From Cytophagia bacterium CHB2 (GTDB taxonomy: Bacteria; Zhuqueibacterota; Zhuqueibacteria; Zhuqueibacterales; Zhuqueibacteraceae): a DNA stretch of 60,438 bases. Position 1 is the first letter of the stretch. Every line of letters begins with the position of its first letter. Location of the stretch: positions 1 through 60,438 of the forward strand of contig SZPB01000003.1 of the NCBI GenBank assembly GCA_030263535.1. Reading direction: 5' to 3'. This document shows positions 43,398-51,825 of this stretch, piece after piece. Position numbers and translations under genes: made by a program. The notes under the pieces were generated by a model, which was not told the DNA's origin, made no database searches, and saw only the letters and a program-made list of their open reading frames with translations.

Positions 43398-44279
43398 TTA
43401 GGTTGACGAAATCAGAATGACGCCGGCCAGCATAACGCCGCAGCCGAGCAAACGCTGCCGGAGATTTTTCTCGCGAAAGAACAGCCAGCCCAGGATCGTT
43501 GCGAAAATCATGCTCGTGCGTTTGATAGAAATCATGTACGCCACTTCGGCTTGATTGAGCGCCATAAAATGACAAATCACCGTCAGGGCGACGGCCATTC
43601 CGATCAATAAAAAAAGCCTTACTTGGGCTGCGGCAAAACGCAAGCGGTGGCCTGATTTCATGGCTGCAATTGGAAATAGACACAAGCCGGCCAGGGGGTA
43701 ATAAAAGGATGCAAAAAAGAGCGGGCTTGAATGCTTGACGGCTACTTTACCCAAGGTTGAGGTGAGGCTGTACAGCGCCGCCGCCATAAGCATCAAGCGC
43801 GAGCCGTTTTCACGCGCGATAGCCCGCAGCGGCGCCAGCCAGCGCGGCCCGTTGCTGTTCAAATGATTATTCGTCTGCAAATTGAGCAAATAAGCGCCGG
43901 CAACAATACAAATCACGCCGAGCACGCCGTGCATGCTGAGCCTTTCACCCAAAATCAGCGCCGGCACGAGCAGCAGAAAAAGCGGTGTGAACGCGAGATA
44001 AGGAATGGTGAGCGAAAGAGGCGATATCTGCAGGGCGCGCATGCTCAAGGAAGCCGCAGTCAACTCCAGCGGCAGAAGCGCGGCAGTTGCAAGCCAGAAA
44101 ACTTGGTCCAAATTCGGAATTTCGACGAACGCGAGCAGCGGCAAAAGAAATAAAGAGGAATAGCCGAAACGTACCCAGGTCACCGTCCAGCTATCTGTAT
44201 GTTGACTTGCTTTTTTGCAAAGCGTATCGCTCACCGCACTCATCAAAGCGGAAGCAAAGGCAAAAATCAACCAAGACAT
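43398..44279 (-). CDS. EamA/DMT-family transporter
   Basis: A 293-residue protein with about ten hydrophobic helices arranged as two EamA repeats (each ending in a segment like LGERLSMHGVLGV or FREKNLRQRLLG). DMT transporters export or import small metabolites such as amino acids or drugs; the substrate is unknown. It starts 1 nt after the MgtE stop codon, so the two genes are coupled. Confidence 0.87.
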   Translation of the reverse strand: MSWLIFAFASALMSAVSDTLCKKASQHTDSWTVTWVRFGYSSLFLLPLLAFVEIPNLDQVFWLATAALLPLELTAASLSMRALQISPLSLTIPYLAFTPLFLLLVPALILGERLSMHGVLGVICIVAGAYLLNLQTNNHLNSNGPRWLAPLRAIARENGSRLMLMAAALYSLTSTLGKVAVKHSSPLFFASFYYPLAGLCLFPIAAMKSGHRLRFAAAQVRLFLLIGMAVALTVICHFMALNQAEVAYMISIKRTSMIFATILGWLFFREKNLRQRLLGCGVMLAGVILISST

Positions 44280-44280
44280 A

Positions 44281-45660
44281 CTACAGCAATGTTCCGCTCA
44301 AAATCATCGTGGCAACGCTGAAATAAATCACCAAACCGGTAACATCGACTAAGGTTGCAACAAACGGCGCAGAGGACACTGCCGGGTCAAAACCTAGCTT
44401 GCGCAAAATGAAGGGCAACATCGAGCCGGTGAGCGTGCCCCACATGACGACGCCGACAAGGCTAAACGCCACGGTTAAACCGACGCGCATGTAATGCTCG
44501 CCGTAGATGGTTTCGTTATTCGGAATAAGCGTGATTTGCAGGATGGCAATCGTTCCCAAAATCAATCCCAAGCCCAACCCGGCCGCCAACTCGCGGCGCA
44601 TGACGCGCCACCAATCGCGCAATCGAATTTCTTCAAGCGCCATCGCGCGGATCACCAGCGAGGCGGCTTGCGAGCCGGAATTGCCGCCGCTGCTGATGAT
44701 CAGCGGGATGAATAGTGCCAGAACGACGGCGCGTGCAATCTCACCTTCAAAATATTTCATTGCGGCAGCGGTCAACATCTCGCCGAGGAAAAGCAGCGAC
44801 AACCAGCCCCCGCGTTTTTTGAGCATGCTGAAGAAACCGGTTTGAATGTAGGGCTCGTCGAGCGACTCGACGGCGGCCATTTTTTGAATATCCTCGGTCG
44901 CCTCTTCCTCGACGACATCGAGCATATCGTCAACCGTTACGATGCCGAGCAGCACACCCTCGGAATCCGTGACCGGCAGCGCAACGCGATCATATTTTTG
45001 CATCTGCTTTGCGGCATACTCGCGATCATCATAGGCCGAGAGCGAGATGAAATGGCGATCCATCACGCTGGCAACCGCCTCCGAAGGATCCGCCAAGATC
45101 AATCTGCGCAAACGAATATCATCGATGAGCTTGCCTTTATCGTCGACCACATAAACAGTGTTGATGGTTTCAGCATCTTTCCCGTGTTGGCGCAAATGCT
45201 CCAGCGCCTTGCCAATCGTCCATTCCGGCTTGATGGCAACGTATTCGGGCGTCATCAAACGGCCGACACTTTCCTCAGGATAACCCAGCAGTTGGCGCGC
45301 TTCTTTGAGATCTTCCGGCGGGAGTAAGTTGAGCAGTTGCTGCGTGACCTGCGCCGGCAATTCGCCGAAAAGTTCGGTGCGATCATCGGGCGCGAGTTCA
45401 TGCAACAAGGCGCGTGTGCTTTCAGCGTTGAGGCTTTGTAACAAGCGTTCCTGCTCTTCGGAAGGCAAATAGGCAAAAACCTCGGCAGCCGTTTGGCGGG
45501 ACAATAAACGGAAGAGAATGGGTTGATCTTCTTGCGGCAGGCTTAAGAGCAAATCCGCGATTTCCGGCGCCTCCCAATCTGCAACGCCGTCTTTTACTCC
45601 GGAATATGCTTTTTCACGAATAAGCTCCTGAATATCGGGGCCGAGTAGTTCTTTCAGCAT
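44281..45660 (-). CDS. mgtE: Magnesium transporter MgtE
   Basis: A 459-residue protein with the MgtE build: an N-terminal superhelical domain (about 10-130, with Glu-rich helices), two CBS domains (about 140-265) and five membrane helices (about 290-459). The conserved LFIPLIISSGGNSGSQAA segment forms part of the pore and cytoplasmic domains close it when Mg2+ is high. It starts at the ATG at 45660 with GAGGTGA upstream. The EamA gene follows at once. Confidence 0.95.
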   Translation of the reverse strand: MLKELLGPDIQELIREKAYSGVKDGVADWEAPEIADLLLSLPQEDQPILFRLLSRQTAAEVFAYLPSEEQERLLQSLNAESTRALLHELAPDDRTELFGELPAQVTQQLLNLLPPEDLKEARQLLGYPEESVGRLMTPEYVAIKPEWTIGKALEHLRQHGKDAETINTVYVVDDKGKLIDDIRLRRLILADPSEAVASVMDRHFISLSAYDDREYAAKQMQKYDRVALPVTDSEGVLLGIVTVDDMLDVVEEEATEDIQKMAAVESLDEPYIQTGFFSMLKKRGGWLSLLFLGEMLTAAAMKYFEGEIARAVVLALFIPLIISSGGNSGSQAASLVIRAMALEEIRLRDWWRVMRRELAAGLGLGLILGTIAILQITLIPNNETIYGEHYMRVGLTVAFSLVGVVMWGTLTGSMLPFILRKLGFDPAVSSAPFVATLVDVTGLVIYFSVATMILSGTLL

Positions 45661-46076
45661 AACTCACCTCGTAACGATCCTAAGAAAGGTTATAAATGAC
45701 GTGAACCTTAACAGCTTCCGCAAGAAAGTCAAGGCGAGTGACTTCGATTTCAGAAGCTCATCGCAACACCTGTAACTTGAGCACAGCGCGAAATGTGAAC
45801 GTAATGAAATTTATGCCGCCCACACGCCGGGCGATGGTCTTTCGTTGATGTCCGTTAATTCACTTGACGAGTAATACGGAGACAGTGCGCCAATTTTTGG
45901 CGAAGTAAACCGCGAAGTCCAATAAGTCTGGAAAAACTACCATTGGTTATGAAGCTTTGCGGAAATTTCCCCCTTGCCCCGGCGATTTATTGATGGGTTT
46001 TCAGCTTTTATCAAATTTTCAATGTACCGCTTCAGGCGGATGGCTGTGCAACACGCTTTTCGTTGCTGTGCCCGTT
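45661..46076. other. Intergenic region upstream of mgtE, no gene seen
   Basis: About 416 bp. I looked for an Mg2+-sensing (M-box) leader on the minus strand and saw no recognisable core or terminator hairpin. One small stem, gcgccaatttttggcg, lies near 45888. Confidence 0.4.
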
Positions 46077-47282
46077 TTAACTGGTGGGCTTATCCGAGGG
46101 CGGCAGCATCGCGAAAAAATCGGCATAAATGCGCCGGCTGTATTCTTCCAGCAAGGTTTTGATGCGCTCGCGATCATTTGATCCCAGCACAAAGCCAACA
46201 TGATTCTTTTTCTGCAAGCGATGGAAAATCTCAGGGTCTTGATAAGCAGATATGTCCGGCCATTCCTGCGAGGCCAGGGAGATAATAACACCGCCATAAT
46301 CTTGGCGTGGGCTCGGCAGCAGATATTCCGCGTCATCCTGCGCGATTTCGATCTTTGCCCATTCTGCCCAAAGATTGACGCCGGTGGCCGCTTCCACCAT
46401 TTCAACGATGTTGGCCCCGCCGACGCGCGCCGCGGCTTCGAGAAAATAAAAACGGCCGTCGTCTTTGCCCTTGATGAATTCGACGTGCGTGACGCCGCGC
46501 ACCAGCCCGAGCGCCTCGATCACGCGCGCATTTTCAGCCAGCAATGTTTGTTCAATGAGAGAGCCGCGCAAAACCGTGCGGGTGGAGAACACGCCGCCTT
46601 CATGCGCCACGCTCATGGGCGGCAGGCCGTACTCGTGCGCTTCGGCAAAAACAGCTTTGCGCCCGGAGATGATGGTGTCGACATGATACACCTCGCCGGG
46701 AACATAACGTTCCAAAAGATAAAAAGACTGGCGATCGCCCAGCGACTCCAGCAGGGGCCAAATTTCGTAGGCGGCGTTGACTTTTTTGATGCCAACAGAC
46801 GAGGCTTCCGAGCGCGGTTTCAGCACCCAGGGCGGCGGCACGCGCTCCAAAAAGTCGCGCAGGCGGTCGAGATTGAGCGCATGAATGAAATCCGGCACCA
46901 GCACGCCGCGCTCGGCCGCGCGCGTGCGCATTGCCAGCTTGTCACGAAAGTAGCGCGCCGTGGTGTCGCCCATGCCGGGAATGCGCAAATGCTCGCGCAG
47001 TGTTGCCACCATTTCCACGTCGTAAGCATCGAGCGCCACGATGCGATCGACCTTGTGTGTGCGCATCATGTAGCTGACGCCCTTGATAACATCCTCGCGA
47101 TTGTACAAGTCTGGCATGTAGAACATCTCATCAATGCTCTCGCGCGGCCAGTCGGCGTTTTCCAAGTCTTTCAGCGTCAGCAAATAAACACGGCATCCCT
47201 GCCGCCTGCACTCGCGGATGAATTCTTGCCCTTTTACATAGCTCGAGACACACAACACGGTTTTGCGAGGTGATTCGGCCAT
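46077..47282 (-). CDS. ATP-grasp domain ligase, substrate unknown
   Basis: A 401-residue protein with the three-part ATP-grasp layout: a Rossmann-like N-domain (KTVLCVSSYVKGQEFI), a middle 'WVLKPRSEASSVGIKK' nucleotide loop, and the catalytic 'HVEFIKGKDDGRFYFLEAAAR' plus 'RVGGANI'. Family members join a carboxylate to an amine or thiol through an acyl phosphate. The 'EGGVFSTRTVLR' loop and the C-terminal part did not let me name a substrate. It is upstream of mgtE on the same strand but separated by about 400 bp. Confidence 0.85.
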   Translation of the reverse strand: MAESPRKTVLCVSSYVKGQEFIRECRRQGCRVYLLTLKDLENADWPRESIDEMFYMPDLYNREDVIKGVSYMMRTHKVDRIVALDAYDVEMVATLREHLRIPGMGDTTARYFRDKLAMRTRAAERGVLVPDFIHALNLDRLRDFLERVPPPWVLKPRSEASSVGIKKVNAAYEIWPLLESLGDRQSFYLLERYVPGEVYHVDTIISGRKAVFAEAHEYGLPPMSVAHEGGVFSTRTVLRGSLIEQTLLAENARVIEALGLVRGVTHVEFIKGKDDGRFYFLEAAARVGGANIVEMVEAATGVNLWAEWAKIEIAQDDAEYLLPSPRQDYGGVIISLASQEWPDISAYQDPEIFHRLQKKNHVGFVLGSNDRERIKTLLEEYSRRIYADFFAMLPPSDKPTS

Positions 47283-47628
47283 GGTTTATCGGCTCCTTGG
47301 TTCACGGGTTGCTTGCCAACACGTTGACGCAGGAATTTTTGTCGATGTTTGATAGCGCCGTCTCAGCGGTAAGAAGCTGTCTGCGTGAAATCAATCTCTG
47401 CGGTCGAAACAAAAACGTTTCTATGAACCAAATGAATAAGCGCATGCTTTTTGGGCTTTATCGGCTCAATTCGACGAATCCGCTAGCCGGGTTGCGGCTC
47501 ATGATGCCGTTCGGGGGAAGCGCTTTTGATTTCAGCCAAATTTGGGAACAGGCGCGGCTACGTGCTTTTTTGCAATGGGCGCATTATACCAGATTTTATG
47601 CGCATTGTCAAGCACAAGACTTTTTCAT

Positions 47629-47656
47629 TTGATAATGAACAGAATAGTTTTATAAT
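47629..47656 (+). promoter_or_regulatory. Probable sigma-70 promoter of the isocitrate dehydrogenase gene
   Basis: TTGATA (47629-47634) and TATAAT (47651-47656) are spaced by 16 nt, about 60-90 nt before the start codon. The rest of 47283-47719 shows no gene with recognisable features. Confidence 0.5.
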
Positions 47657-47719
47657 TCTGCTCCGGCAGTGAAAAAGCTAACCGAGCATTGACATCGTGA
47701 AAATTTCAATCAGGAAAGG

Positions 47720-48745
47720 ATGCGCGAGGTGCACAAAGTCACTTTAATTCCAGGGGATGGTATCGGGCCTTCGATTACCGAGGCCGCCGTGAACGTTCTC
47801 GCAGCCTCAGGGGTCAAGATCGATTGGGATCATCAACTGGCAGGCATGGCGGCGGTGGAAAAGTTTGGCACGCCCATCCCCGAGGAAACGCTGGAATCGT
47901 TGCGGCAAAATCGTGTTGCGCTCAAAGGCCCGTTGACCACGCCGGTGGGCGGCGGCTATCGCAGCGTCAATGTCGCGCTGCGGCAGGAATTTGATCTTTA
48001 TGCGAATGTGCGGCCGGCGATTTCGTTTGAAGGCACGAATGCGTTGTACAAAGACGTGAACATCGTCATGATTCGAGAAAATACGGAGGGCCTTTATTCC
48101 GGTATCGAGCATTTCATTACGGCGGACGGCGTCAACATTGCGGCGGAAAGCACGGCGCTGATCACGCGCAGCGGCTCGGAAAAAATCATTCGCTACGCCT
48201 TCGAATATGCCCGGAATAACAAACGCAAAAAAGTAACGCTGGTTCACAAAGCCAATATTCTGAAATGTACCACCGGCATGTTCCTAGAAATTGGGCGGGC
48301 GATTAGCCGCATGTATCCTGAAATCGAGTTTGCCGACAAAATCATCGATGCCTGTGCCATGCAGATGGTGATGAATCCCGGCGCTTTTGATGTCATTGTC
48401 ACCACGAATTTGTTCGGAGATATTCTTTCGGATTTGGCTGCCGGGCTGGTGGGCGGCCTGGGGTTGACTGCGGGCGCGAATTTGGGTAGAAACGCCGCAA
48501 TTTTCGAGGCCGTACATGGCAGCGCGCCCGACATTGCGGGAAAGAATCTCGCCAATCCCACGGCTCTGATCATGGCCAGCGTGATGCTGCTCGACTATCT
48601 TGGTGAATACCAGGCGGGCCGCCGCGTCGAAACCGCGGTGCGCGAGGTGATTCGTGCAGGCAAATTTGTGACTGCGGATTTGAACAGGCAGGCGCATGTC
48701 GGCACGCGTGAAATGGCCGAGGCGATAGTCCGGCAGTTGCAATGA
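47720..48745 (+). CDS. Isocitrate/isopropylmalate dehydrogenase family protein, probably NAD-dependent isocitrate dehydrogenase
   Basis: A 341-residue beta-decarboxylating dehydrogenase with VTLIPGDGIGPSI near the start, IRENTEGLYSG, KANILKCTTG, NLFGDILSDLAAGL and HGSAPDIAGKNLANP. The short length and the ENTEGLYSG sequence resemble NAD-type (IDH3-like) isocitrate dehydrogenases more than the long NADP forms, and aconitase lies close by; isopropylmalate or homoisocitrate activity cannot be excluded. The ATG at 47720 has AGGA four bases upstream. A GTG at 47729 has AAGGA at 8 nt and would give the family-like start MHKVTLIPGDGIG, so it may be the true start. Confidence 0.9.
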   Translation: MREVHKVTLIPGDGIGPSITEAAVNVLAASGVKIDWDHQLAGMAAVEKFGTPIPEETLESLRQNRVALKGPLTTPVGGGYRSVNVALRQEFDLYANVRPAISFEGTNALYKDVNIVMIRENTEGLYSGIEHFITADGVNIAAESTALITRSGSEKIIRYAFEYARNNKRKKVTLVHKANILKCTTGMFLEIGRAISRMYPEIEFADKIIDACAMQMVMNPGAFDVIVTTNLFGDILSDLAAGLVGGLGLTAGANLGRNAAIFEAVHGSAPDIAGKNLANPTALIMASVMLLDYLGEYQAGRRVETAVREVIRAGKFVTADLNRQAHVGTREMAEAIVRQLQ

Positions 48746-48762
48746 CGGCGGCCGGCAACAGG

Positions 48763-50439
48763 TTAGTCCACCTCAATTGTTGCTTCTGCTTTTAATTTGG
48801 AAACGGGCGATTCGTAGATGGCGATTAGCGTATAACGCCCGGGTCGCGAGGCCACAAAGGTGCCATCGGGCGCCAGTGTGACACCGGGAAAATCTATTGA
48901 CCAGTGCATTTGGGCGGCCGCAAGCGTGATGTGTTTTCCGGTCGAGGTTATTATTCTTGCGCTGAAGCGCTGGGTTGTTCCGAGTTTGAGATTGACTTCA
49001 GCTGGCACGATTTCAAGCGCCATCGGGTGATGCACAATAACCTTCGCGGAATCACGCGCAATGCCGGTGGCGGCAAAGACGTAGCCGGAATCCGGTTGGC
49101 TGCCCGCTGTGAATATTCCTTGATTGGCAAGCCTGCCCGTCAAAGCTGTTGTGCGCCATTGCACCTCTTCCGCTTGCGTGAGAATTGGGTTATAAAAACT
49201 GTCGGTTTGCGATGCTGAAAATTTAAATTCTTCTCCGGTAAGTATCTCGATGCGTTTGGGCCATAGACTCAAAAAGGCCGCCGGTCCTTGCGGCGCAGAG
49301 GAGATGAGCAGCAACGCATTCGCCACCGGGCGCTCGCCCGCCAAATCACTTGGCCGGTTTACAACGTCGCCGCGCACGACCATGGTGCTCGAACCGCCGC
49401 CGTCGAGGTTGATTGCCTGAGTACAACCGAGTTCGAGCAGAAACTCCGCCAATTCTTGCAGACTCATGCCCACGCTGTAACCCGGTTGCCGGCCATCGAC
49501 CACAACAAAATACATGCGCGTATTCCGCTCGTTAAATCCAATGGCCGTGCGCGGGTGCCTAGTTGGGGCAAAATCCGGGTGATTTTGTTCGACCTCACTT
49601 TCAATCGAGATCTTACCGTCACGAATCAAACGCGGCGTACCGCCGATGGCAGCCGTGAGGCATGCCGGCGCTTGCGGAATTTGCCAAAGGAGTTTGACGG
49701 TGTCGCCCTCGACGAGATGTTGTGCCGCCCAATTGGCGGCGCGGCCATGCGCTGAAAGTATATAAAGACTGTCATGCAGCGCGCTGTTGCCGCTTTGCCG
49801 CATTTGAGTCAACACCACGGCCGTGATGGTGTCATTCACGCAAGAACGGCCGAGCAGGCGCAATGCCGTTTCGGCGCCGTAGCGATTGGTATTCGTGTTG
49901 GCGCCATTAAAACGATTATAGGCAATCATTTCGTCTTCACGACGCGCGCGATTGATGCCGGCGATGGCGTGAAGCGCGCCGCGCCGGGAAATCACAAGCC
50001 CGGTAAGCTCGGGCACGGCAATACCCGGCTGTTTGTCGGCATTCATTACAAAAACCGAGCGCGGATAAACACCGTGTACAATTTCGCCCTGGCGAATTTG
50101 AAGATTGAGGGGGAAGCCCTGCTTGTCAAAAAAATCGCCATTAATGGCGGCGACGACGCGCGCGCCCTCGCGATCTTCCCGCGCTGACAAACGGCTGGTT
50201 AATTCCAGGCCATTCGGTTGTTGGGCGCGCACGGTTTCGAGTTGGAGATAGAGATGCTTGTAATCGAATTCCAAAACCTCAATCGCCCACGGCCCGGTCT
50301 CACGATAGAATTTGTGATGTTTTGCCGCTGGCCCAACCTCCCGGCTTGCGCTCGGGCCGCCGGTGACTTGTGCAAGGAGAGAAGAAGAGAACAGTACAAG
50401 GCAGGGGAAAGCATATCTGAGTGATCGCACGCTTATCAT
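48763..50439 (-). CDS. Exported phosphodiester glycosidase (NAGPA/DUF2233) family protein
   Basis: The 558-residue protein starts with a signal peptide (MISVRSLRYAFPCLVLF). A phosphodiester glycosidase domain spans about 70-385, with the signature QAINLDGGGSSTMVVRG and a segment RQPGYSVGMSLQELAEFLLE. Ig-like or Big2-like beta domains follow (about 390-558). Related enzymes remove GlcNAc from phosphodiester links, and bacterial homologues are thought to act on sugar phosphodiesters in glycans outside the cell. The gene is convergent with the dehydrogenase gene. Confidence 0.85.
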   Translation of the reverse strand: MISVRSLRYAFPCLVLFSSSLLAQVTGGPSASREVGPAAKHHKFYRETGPWAIEVLEFDYKHLYLQLETVRAQQPNGLELTSRLSAREDREGARVVAAINGDFFDKQGFPLNLQIRQGEIVHGVYPRSVFVMNADKQPGIAVPELTGLVISRRGALHAIAGINRARREDEMIAYNRFNGANTNTNRYGAETALRLLGRSCVNDTITAVVLTQMRQSGNSALHDSLYILSAHGRAANWAAQHLVEGDTVKLLWQIPQAPACLTAAIGGTPRLIRDGKISIESEVEQNHPDFAPTRHPRTAIGFNERNTRMYFVVVDGRQPGYSVGMSLQELAEFLLELGCTQAINLDGGGSSTMVVRGDVVNRPSDLAGERPVANALLLISSAPQGPAAFLSLWPKRIEILTGEEFKFSASQTDSFYNPILTQAEEVQWRTTALTGRLANQGIFTAGSQPDSGYVFAATGIARDSAKVIVHHPMALEIVPAEVNLKLGTTQRFSARIITSTGKHITLAAAQMHWSIDFPGVTLAPDGTFVASRPGRYTLIAIYESPVSKLKAEATIEVD

Positions 50440-50689
50440 TCCTGTTCGTGAAACAAATCCTGATCAAATCGCCGGCAAAATAGGCATGTACCGTGCGAAA
50501 GTCAATTTTAAACTTCCGAAGGGGCTGAAATTGAGCTTGACAGAGAGGGAGATTTTCATACATTACAGCATGTTTTTGCAGCGCGACCCGGGTTGAATCA
50601 GACAAGTGAATAGCGCCTAAAATTTTTTTGCGCGCCTGCCCGCAGGATTGCCTGGAAACAGTTGCGAACATATTGCCGAAAGGGATTTT

Positions 50690-51007
50690 ATGCTGGTCGA
50701 GTTTCGTATTATTCCCGTTGGTACCGGAGAAGAAACCAAAGAACTTGTGGCCAAAACGCTGGCGATTGTCGAGAAAAGTGAATTGGATTATCAATTGACC
50801 GCGATGGGCACACTGCTGGAAGGTGAATGGGAAGAAATCACGTTTGTGATCAAAAAGTGCCATGATGAAATCAAGCAATTCGCCGAGCGCGTCGTCACAG
50901 AGATTGTCATCGACGATCGCAAAGACGTGAAGAACCGGTTGAAGGGAAGTGTGTTGGAGGTGGAGTATGTGTTGGGAAAGAGTTTGCAGACCGGCGGGTT
51001 GACGTGA
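50690..51007 (+). CDS. Thiamine-binding protein (MTH1187/YkoF, DUF77 family)
   Basis: The ATG at 50690 has AAAGGG upstream. The 105-residue ferredoxin-like-fold protein has the family pattern VEFRIIPVG, YQLTAMGTLLEGEW and VVTEIVIDDRK. Such proteins bind thiamine or hydroxymethylpyrimidine in the cytoplasm, often beside thiamine genes. No other thiamine gene is here, so its role is uncertain. Confidence 0.85.
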   Translation: MLVEFRIIPVGTGEETKELVAKTLAIVEKSELDYQLTAMGTLLEGEWEEITFVIKKCHDEIKQFAERVVTEIVIDDRKDVKNRLKGSVLEVEYVLGKSLQTGGLT

Positions 51008-51040
51008 AATTGAAATCCTGTCATCACACTGAACCCAGAA

Positions 51041-51392
51041 ATGCACGCGAGTCAAAATAAAACGAGCCGCGATTACCTGCCCGTTTCTATTAGAGCCGAG
51101 CTGCGGCGGGTGTTGCAAATACTCGAGAAGTATAATGTTCGTAAAGTCATTCTTTACGGCTCATTTGCCCGGGGCGATTTTCGTGAAGATTCGGATTTTG
51201 ATTTGTGTGTCGAAGGGCTTTCCAGCAGCGATTTTTTTAGCGTTGGGAGAATGCCTGATGGCGGTAACCAGGCCGTTGAGTATGGTAGACCTGAAAGATG
51301 CCCGAGGATATTTTCGCGAGCGGATTCTGACGGAGGGCTTGGTAATCTATGATGTTGCAGGAATTCCAGAAAGAAGTCCTGTTTGGGCTTGA
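51041..51392 (+). pseudogene. MNT-type nucleotidyltransferase (antitoxin-like), frameshifted at a T7 run
   Basis: The first frame (51041-51352) has the minimal nucleotidyltransferase motif GSFARGDFREDSDFDL, then after residue ~67 loses similarity. The expected continuation (ALGECLMAVTRPLSMVDL...ILTEGLVIYD) is in the +1 frame up to 51392. The switch falls at seven T (51232-51238): one fewer T would restore one long frame. This may be a real frameshift, a sequencing error or slippage. MNT proteins act as antitoxins for HEPN partners; the HEPN gene follows with overlap. Confidence 0.75.
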
Positions 51393-51804
51393 GAATTTAA
51401 ACCGCGTGAAAAACGACATCGACTCATTTCACGCTGGTATGGCCGCCGCTCCAATGCGCAATTCCGCATTGGCTTACGCCGGCATGGGCTACTATGACGC
51501 GCTTGAGCATCTGATGGTTCGAACGCTCAAGTTTCTCGAAATTACTTTGCCCGCTGGCGCTGCTTCGCATCAAATGATTCTCGCCGAATTTCAGAATGCT
51601 TTGGTCAGGTTAGGCATCGCTTTTTTTGACTTTAGCATGTTTAAGCGTTTGTTGGGTTTTCGCCATGTGGCAACAAAAATATATGGCTTTCTGATTAATG
51701 ATGACAAACTTGCCGAAGTGATTGCAACCATCCAAATAAAACATACGGCTTTCGTCGATTTATTCCAAACGATCATACGGAAGGTTGAAACCGGTTCAAC
51801 ATAA
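51349..51804 (+). CDS. HEPN (HepT-like) domain protein
   Basis: A 151-residue helical protein of the HepT-like HEPN family, paired with the upstream MNT gene. The RNase motif in this family is R-x4-H within FRHxxxHxYG. Here the sequence reads FRHVATKIYGF, with Lys where the catalytic His is expected, so RNase activity is doubtful. Either the toxin is dead or it uses another residue. The start overlaps the end of the restored MNT frame. Aconitase begins 21 nt after the stop. Confidence 0.78.
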   Translation: MMLQEFQKEVLFGLENLNRVKNDIDSFHAGMAAAPMRNSALAYAGMGYYDALEHLMVRTLKFLEITLPAGAASHQMILAEFQNALVRLGIAFFDFSMFKRLLGFRHVATKIYGFLINDDKLAEVIATIQIKHTAFVDLFQTIIRKVETGST

Positions 51805-51825
51805 AACAGGAGACAAAGTTCCATC

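Noticed and set aside
45661..46076. Mg2+ riboswitch (M-box) upstream of mgtE
   Set aside because: No recognisable core elements or terminator in the leader.
47270..47632. Open frame on the plus strand upstream of the dehydrogenase gene
   Set aside because: No similarity to known proteins and it lies in the promoter region.
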